Shown one piece after another: positions 60,743 to 64,000 of a DNA stretch of 64,000 nucleotides; the first letter of the stretch is position 1, and every line of letters begins with the position of its first letter. Under the pieces are notes generated by a model. That model did not search any database. It was given only the letters and a program-made list of their open reading frames with translations, and was not told where the DNA came from. Location of the stretch: contig NZ_BLVO01000013.1 of the NCBI RefSeq assembly GCF_013340285.1, forward strand, positions 603,574-667,573. The letters run 5' to 3'. This DNA comes from Desulfovibrio subterraneus. Its GTDB lineage: Bacteria > Desulfobacterota > Desulfovibrionia > Desulfovibrionales > Desulfovibrionaceae. Both the position numbers and the translations under genes were made by a program.

Positions 60743-61696
60743 ATGCACCCGACCATGACGGAAAACGGCCCCATTCAGGCTTTTCTCATCTCTTCGGATA
60801 CCTGCTTCGTACGTCAGGTTCAGAATATCTGGCCCGAACAGGAAATGCAGTGGTCAGTATTTTCGTGCGCAGGAGCGGTTGTGGAGCAGCTGCTCACTGA
60901 TCCGCCTGCTCTGCTCGTGTCGGATTCCGTTCTGTCGGATATGACGGGCGAGGCGCTGGTTTCGCTGGTGAAGAGCGAAAATGTGTACAGACAGGTACCT
61001 ACCGTGCTGTGCATGCCCCGCAAGGACTTGTACGGCGATATCGACTGGTCTCGGCTGGAGGCGGACGACATAGTTTTTACCCCGTTCGAGGATCAGGAAT
61101 TCAAAGCCCGCGTGGAGCTGACCCTGAACCGCATGTCCCGTTCACTGGACGCCAATCCCCTGACCCGTCTGCCCGGGAACACCACCATTATCCAGTTTAT
61201 CAAGGAACATATTGAAAAGAAGCGTGACTTCGCACTGGGGTATGCCGATCTTGATAACTTCAAGGCGTTCAACGACAAATACGGATTCTTCCGTGGTGAC
61301 GAGGCGCTGATGATGGCAGCGCGGGTTATTGTGAATACCGTCAGGTCTTTTCATGGTCCCCTGTCCTTTGTTGGGCATGTGGGGGGCGATGATTTTGTCT
61401 TTGCTCTGCCGCTGGAGACGGTGGAAGCCGCCTGCAAGCGGCTGGTGGCCTCTTTCGATTCCATTGTGCCGAGTTTTTATGATGCGGCCGACAGGGAGCG
61501 GGGCAGCATCGTTTCCAAAGACAGGCGCGGGCAGACCCAGACCTTTCCGCTCATGGCCATTTCCATCGCAGTGGTATGCAATCGCAACGGCAGCCTCAAG
61601 CATTATGCAGAGGCTTCTGCCATTGCCATGCAGTTGAAGAAAAAGGCAAAGGAAGATCCGGGGAGCGTCTATGTCATCGATCAAAGGCAGGCGTAA
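60743..61696 (+). CDS. Receiver-like/GGDEF protein
   Basis: 317 residues. The N-terminal 130 residues look like a divergent receiver domain. The GGDEF domain starts NPLTRLPGNTTI, has YADLDNFKAFND, and GHVGGDDFVFAL: the motif is GGDDF, with Asp in place of Glu. Cyclase activity is plausible but not certain. A xerC start overlaps the 3' end by 26 nt. Confidence 0.88.
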   Translation: MHPTMTENGPIQAFLISSDTCFVRQVQNIWPEQEMQWSVFSCAGAVVEQLLTDPPALLVSDSVLSDMTGEALVSLVKSENVYRQVPTVLCMPRKDLYGDIDWSRLEADDIVFTPFEDQEFKARVELTLNRMSRSLDANPLTRLPGNTTIIQFIKEHIEKKRDFALGYADLDNFKAFNDKYGFFRGDEALMMAARVIVNTVRSFHGPLSFVGHVGGDDFVFALPLETVEAACKRLVASFDSIVPSFYDAADRERGSIVSKDRRGQTQTFPLMAISIAVVCNRNGSLKHYAEASAIAMQLKKKAKEDPGSVYVIDQRQA

Positions 61697-62744
61697 GGGG
61701 CGCGCGGGGGACGACGACTTTCCCGGTCGCATCGCTTCATCCCGCTCGGCATCTTCCCGTACGGCGCAAGCTGATTTCTCCGGGCTTCCGGCACTGCCGG
61801 ACATGGCGGAGATGTATATCGGGCATCTGGCCGTGGAAAAGGGCTATTCCGATGCCACGGTGGAAGCATATGCCCGTGACCTGCATCAGTTCGAGTCTTA
61901 CCTGCAGCAGCACGGCGGCACGCTGGATGCGCCGCAGGATGTAACCCGCCATATGGTACAGGGCTTTCTTGCCGATCTGCACAGGCTGCGGATGAACAAG
62001 ACGTCCATGGGACGCAAACTTTCCGCATTGCGCGGGCTGTTTCGCTATCTTGCGAAGAAGAAGTTCATAACCGTCATTCCCACGGACGGCCTGCGTAATC
62101 CCAAGACAGATACACGGCATCCCAGGGCCCTGAACGTGGACCAGACTTTTGCCGTGCTTGATGAGCGCAAGCAGCAGACTGCCGAATCCACCCGTCACAG
62201 AGGCCATGCGCGTGAACAGCTCACCCGCGACCTTGCTCTTGCCGAATTGCTCTATGGCTCGGGGCTGCGTATTTCGGAAGCTCTTGATCTGGATATTGCC
62301 GACATTGACCCTGCATCCGGCGTGGTGAGGGTAATGGGCAAAGGCAGCAAGGAACGCATGGTTCCTCTGTCCGATACGGCAAAGACCGCACTGCAGGCAT
62401 GGCTGCGGCAGCGCGAGGCCCTTGATGCCTCCGGCCGTGAACCGGCCCTTTTTCTCGGAGCCCGTGGCGGCAGGCTCAACCGCAGGCAGGCGGCCCGCAT
62501 CATCGAAGATTTGTGCAAACGCGTTGGCCTGCCGCAGGCGGTATCTCCCCACGGGTTGCGGCATTCGTTTGCAACCCATCTGCTTGAGGCAGGGGCAGAC
62601 ATGCGCAGTGTGCAGGAACTTTTAGGGCATGCGCGTCTGACCACGACCCAGCGGTACACCCATCTCAATCTCGCCCGTCTTGTGGAAGTGTATGACAAGG
62701 CGCATCCCAAGGCGGCCAGATCCGGTGAAAAGAAAAAGCCCTGA
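61671..62744 (+). CDS. Tyrosine recombinase XerC/D-type
   Basis: 357 residues. Resolves chromosome dimers at dif. SAM-like core-binding domain (50-140) and catalytic domain: Arg in GSGLRISEAL, Lys in GKGSKERM, HGLRHSFATHL, LGHARLTTTQRYTH (His and the nucleophile Tyr). A Ser/Arg-rich 45-residue N terminus is added. The stop codon lies within the terminator stem. Confidence 0.93.
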   Translation: MSSIKGRRKGRAGDDDFPGRIASSRSASSRTAQADFSGLPALPDMAEMYIGHLAVEKGYSDATVEAYARDLHQFESYLQQHGGTLDAPQDVTRHMVQGFLADLHRLRMNKTSMGRKLSALRGLFRYLAKKKFITVIPTDGLRNPKTDTRHPRALNVDQTFAVLDERKQQTAESTRHRGHAREQLTRDLALAELLYGSGLRISEALDLDIADIDPASGVVRVMGKGSKERMVPLSDTAKTALQAWLRQREALDASGREPALFLGARGGRLNRRQAARIIEDLCKRVGLPQAVSPHGLRHSFATHLLEAGADMRSVQELLGHARLTTTQRYTHLNLARLVEVYDKAHPKAARSGEKKKP

Positions 62745-62766
62745 TGTGAATCAGGGCTTTCAATTT
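62735..62766. terminator. Terminator overlapping xerC stop
   Basis: AAAGCCCTGA, TGTGAA, TCAGGGCTTT then CAATTT on the plus strand. On the minus strand the tail is TTTTTCTTTTC, the stronger direction, where it follows hairpin element copy 3. Confidence 0.92.
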
Positions 62767-62770
62767 AGTG

Positions 62771-62875
62771 AAAAGACATTTTGAATTATTTCGCCTCCGG
62801 CGGGCAGGGGGATAATCCCCCTGCACCCGATGTAAGCGATACAATCTATTTTTTGACTTCAGCCCCGGCTTTATG
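62771..62875 (-). repeat. Hairpin repeat element, copy 3
   Basis: On the minus strand the block order of copies 1 and 2 is kept: ATAAAGCCGG, GAAGTCAAAAAA, ATCGCTTA, hairpin, GCCCGCCGGAGGCGAA, AAATGTCTTTT. The central hairpin is GCAGGGGGA-tta-TCCCCCTGC: different bases from copies 1 and 2 but fully paired. It lies 89 nt downstream of mgtC, and a terminator begins 10 nt after it. Confidence 0.9.
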
Positions 62876-62963
62876 AAGCCTGTTTTTCGAGAAACTGGGG
62901 TTGGCATCAATTTGAATTTCTGACGTGAGCCAGTTCATTATATGTGAACCGACGGAATGTACT

Positions 62964-63680
62964 CTATGGAATGGGCGATTCTTCCAGCCCGACCTTGCAG
63001 ACGTCGTCCAGCATCCGCAGCGTTTCATAGAGCTTCACCCATCCTGCGTCTTCACGTCCTACAAGCCTGAACTTGTAAGTGGTGACAGATGAGCAGGCAT
63101 CCACTTCAAATCCTACGGTATGCGACGTGAAATCCTTGCTTTCTTCAATAATCTTGAGGATTTCATTGTGCATCTGCACGTTCTTCCTGAATACCACAGT
63201 GAGAATCACCAGCATGTTTTTCGGGGGCATGCGCTTCATGAAGGTGGGCAGCAGAAAGAGTACGGCAGAGATGATGGCCGTGGCCATGATGGCGGGGAGA
63301 AAAAGCCCGGCACCAACGGCAAGGCCGATGCCTGTGACAAGCCAGAGACTGGCCGCTGTGGTGAGGCCTCTGACACTGCCCTTGCCCTTGATGATAGCAC
63401 CGCCACCCACAAAGCCGATGCTGGCAATGGCGTAAGAAGCTATTCTGCCGGGGTCGAGGCGCACAACAGCCTGCGAGTCGAGGTGTCTGAACAGTTCCTC
63501 CATGTACAGCGAAAGCTGCATCATGAGGCAGGCGCCTATGGCGACCAGAATGTTGGTTCGAAAACCGGCTGCCTGTCCGCGACGTTCGCGTTCATATCCT
63601 ATGCACCCGCCCAGAAGGCCTGCGAGAAGCAGGCTGCCCAGGTGTTCCAGATGAATGTGATTTCCCAATGATTCCAGCAT
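62964..63680 (-). CDS. MgtC/SapB-family membrane protein
   Basis: 238 residues. Five membrane helices in the first 150 with the family motif GCIGYERERRGQAAGFRTNI and GFVGGGAI; a C-terminal ACT-like cytosolic domain (160-238). MgtC-like proteins affect magnesium, phosphate and virulence traits. AGGAG before the ATG. Repeat copy 3 and its terminator form the 3' end of the transcript. Confidence 0.93.
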   Translation of the reverse strand: MLESLGNHIHLEHLGSLLLAGLLGGCIGYERERRGQAAGFRTNILVAIGACLMMQLSLYMEELFRHLDSQAVVRLDPGRIASYAIASIGFVGGGAIIKGKGSVRGLTTAASLWLVTGIGLAVGAGLFLPAIMATAIISAVLFLLPTFMKRMPPKNMLVILTVVFRKNVQMHNEILKIIEESKDFTSHTVGFEVDACSSVTTYKFRLVGREDAGWVKLYETLRMLDDVCKVGLEESPIP

Positions 63681-63791
63681 ATGACTCTCCTGAATATAAC
63701 CGCTGTAACACGATTGTCACATTGGCAGGAAATGTCAACCGCTTCGTGAAGCCGATATGCTGAAATTCTGGGCTATTATCGATGAATGTCC

Positions 63792-64000
63792 TTACGCGTG
63801 TTTGAAGAACATCTCATACAGGGTGAGCAATATCTCCACTACAATGAGCAGCGTGATGTACCATTCCACTCTGTACGAACTGAGATAGTCCAGAATATCA
63901 GTGTTATAGCGGACCGTATCCGTAATGACGCGCAGTCTGCCTTCCAGCACACGCTGACGTTCGTTTATCTCGTATTCAGCGTTCATGAGGGCAAAGAGTT
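63792..64000 (-). CDS. RMD1/DUF155-like protein, 3' end only
   Basis: Frame open to the window edge. Residues read LFALMNAEYEINERQRVLEG, a match to the C-terminal helix of the RMD1/Sif2 (DUF155) family, then a final membrane helix WYITLLIVVEILLTLYEMFF. The start codon is outside the window. Low risk of misreading. Confidence 0.8.
   Translation of the reverse strand, partial: LFALMNAEYEINERQRVLEGRLRVITDTVRYNTDILDYLSSYRVEWYITLLIVVEILLTLYEMFFKHA

Overview
The window looks like chromosomal DNA of a sulfate-reducing bacterium of the Desulfovibrio group (Desulfovibrionaceae). The evidence is a moderately high GC content, a rubrerythrin and a stand-alone rubredoxin:oxygen oxidoreductase (flavodiiron protein), a fused succinyl-CoA synthetase, a LUD-domain protein, several Cys-rich Fe-S proteins and a DksA/GAPDH/Fba complement typical of anaerobic deltaproteobacteria. 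This assignment rests on recalled family resemblance, not on a search. There is no phage, insertion sequence or CRISPR array. Most of the window is ordinary housekeeping and signalling DNA with one accessory-looking stretch (about 35.1-36.95 kb).

Layout. 0-9.4 kb: a chemoreceptor cut by the window edge, a thermonuclease-like lipoprotein, a MoaE-like protein, a large TPR/zinc-knuckle membrane protein, a LysR regulator divergent from an APC permease, and rubrerythrin. 9.4-14.2 kb: a methyltransferase/YcaO-TPR operon, a cyclophilin, and the flavodiiron protein with FNR-like control. 14.3-18.0 kb: four Gly tRNAs and one Cys tRNA around a porin fragment and a CpxRA-like two-component pair. 18.4-22.9 kb: DksA, an NFACT protein, an EAL-HDOD protein and a solute-binding protein. 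23-27.4 kb: an Fba-GAPDH operon, a class 3 lipase and SurE. 27.5-35 kb: a co-directional run of an OB/HD nuclease, Tmk, an HDAC-like deacetylase, a TPR protein, a LUD protein and a fused succinyl-CoA synthetase. 35.1-36.95 kb: tandem repeats and two paralogous 76-residue Cys/His-rich membrane proteins with matching upstream palindromes. 37-46.6 kb: PAP2 phosphatase plus ArnT-like glycosyltransferase, a MATE exporter, a thiamine-binding protein, a Maf/DUF115 protein, a degenerate GH13 lipoprotein and a degenerate P-loop kinase. 46.7-56.6 kb: a second YcaO, a membrane-anchored beta-carbonic anhydrase, a LysR regulator, a small membrane protein, a second GAPDH and a Cys-rich Fe-S protein. 56.9-64 kb: CpoB, DprA, an HDOD/GGDEF pair, XerC, MgtC and a partial RMD1/DUF155 gene.

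Two observations look most novel. First, a roughly 100-nt element occurs three times (12808, 46726, and 62771 on the minus strand). Each copy lies downstream of a co-oriented gene and ends 10-13 nt before a strong intrinsic terminator in its own orientation. The central hairpin changes sequence between copies but keeps pairing. This fits a structured 3'UTR RNA or small RNA family. Second, the twin 76-aa Cys/His-rich proteins (57 of 76 residues identical by eye, with synonymous codon changes) share an 18-bp palindrome close to a Rex-type redox operator about 63 bp upstream of each start. Related half-perfect palindromes lie upstream of the carbonic anhydrase and in the 52 kb intergenic region, which suggests a shared redox response.
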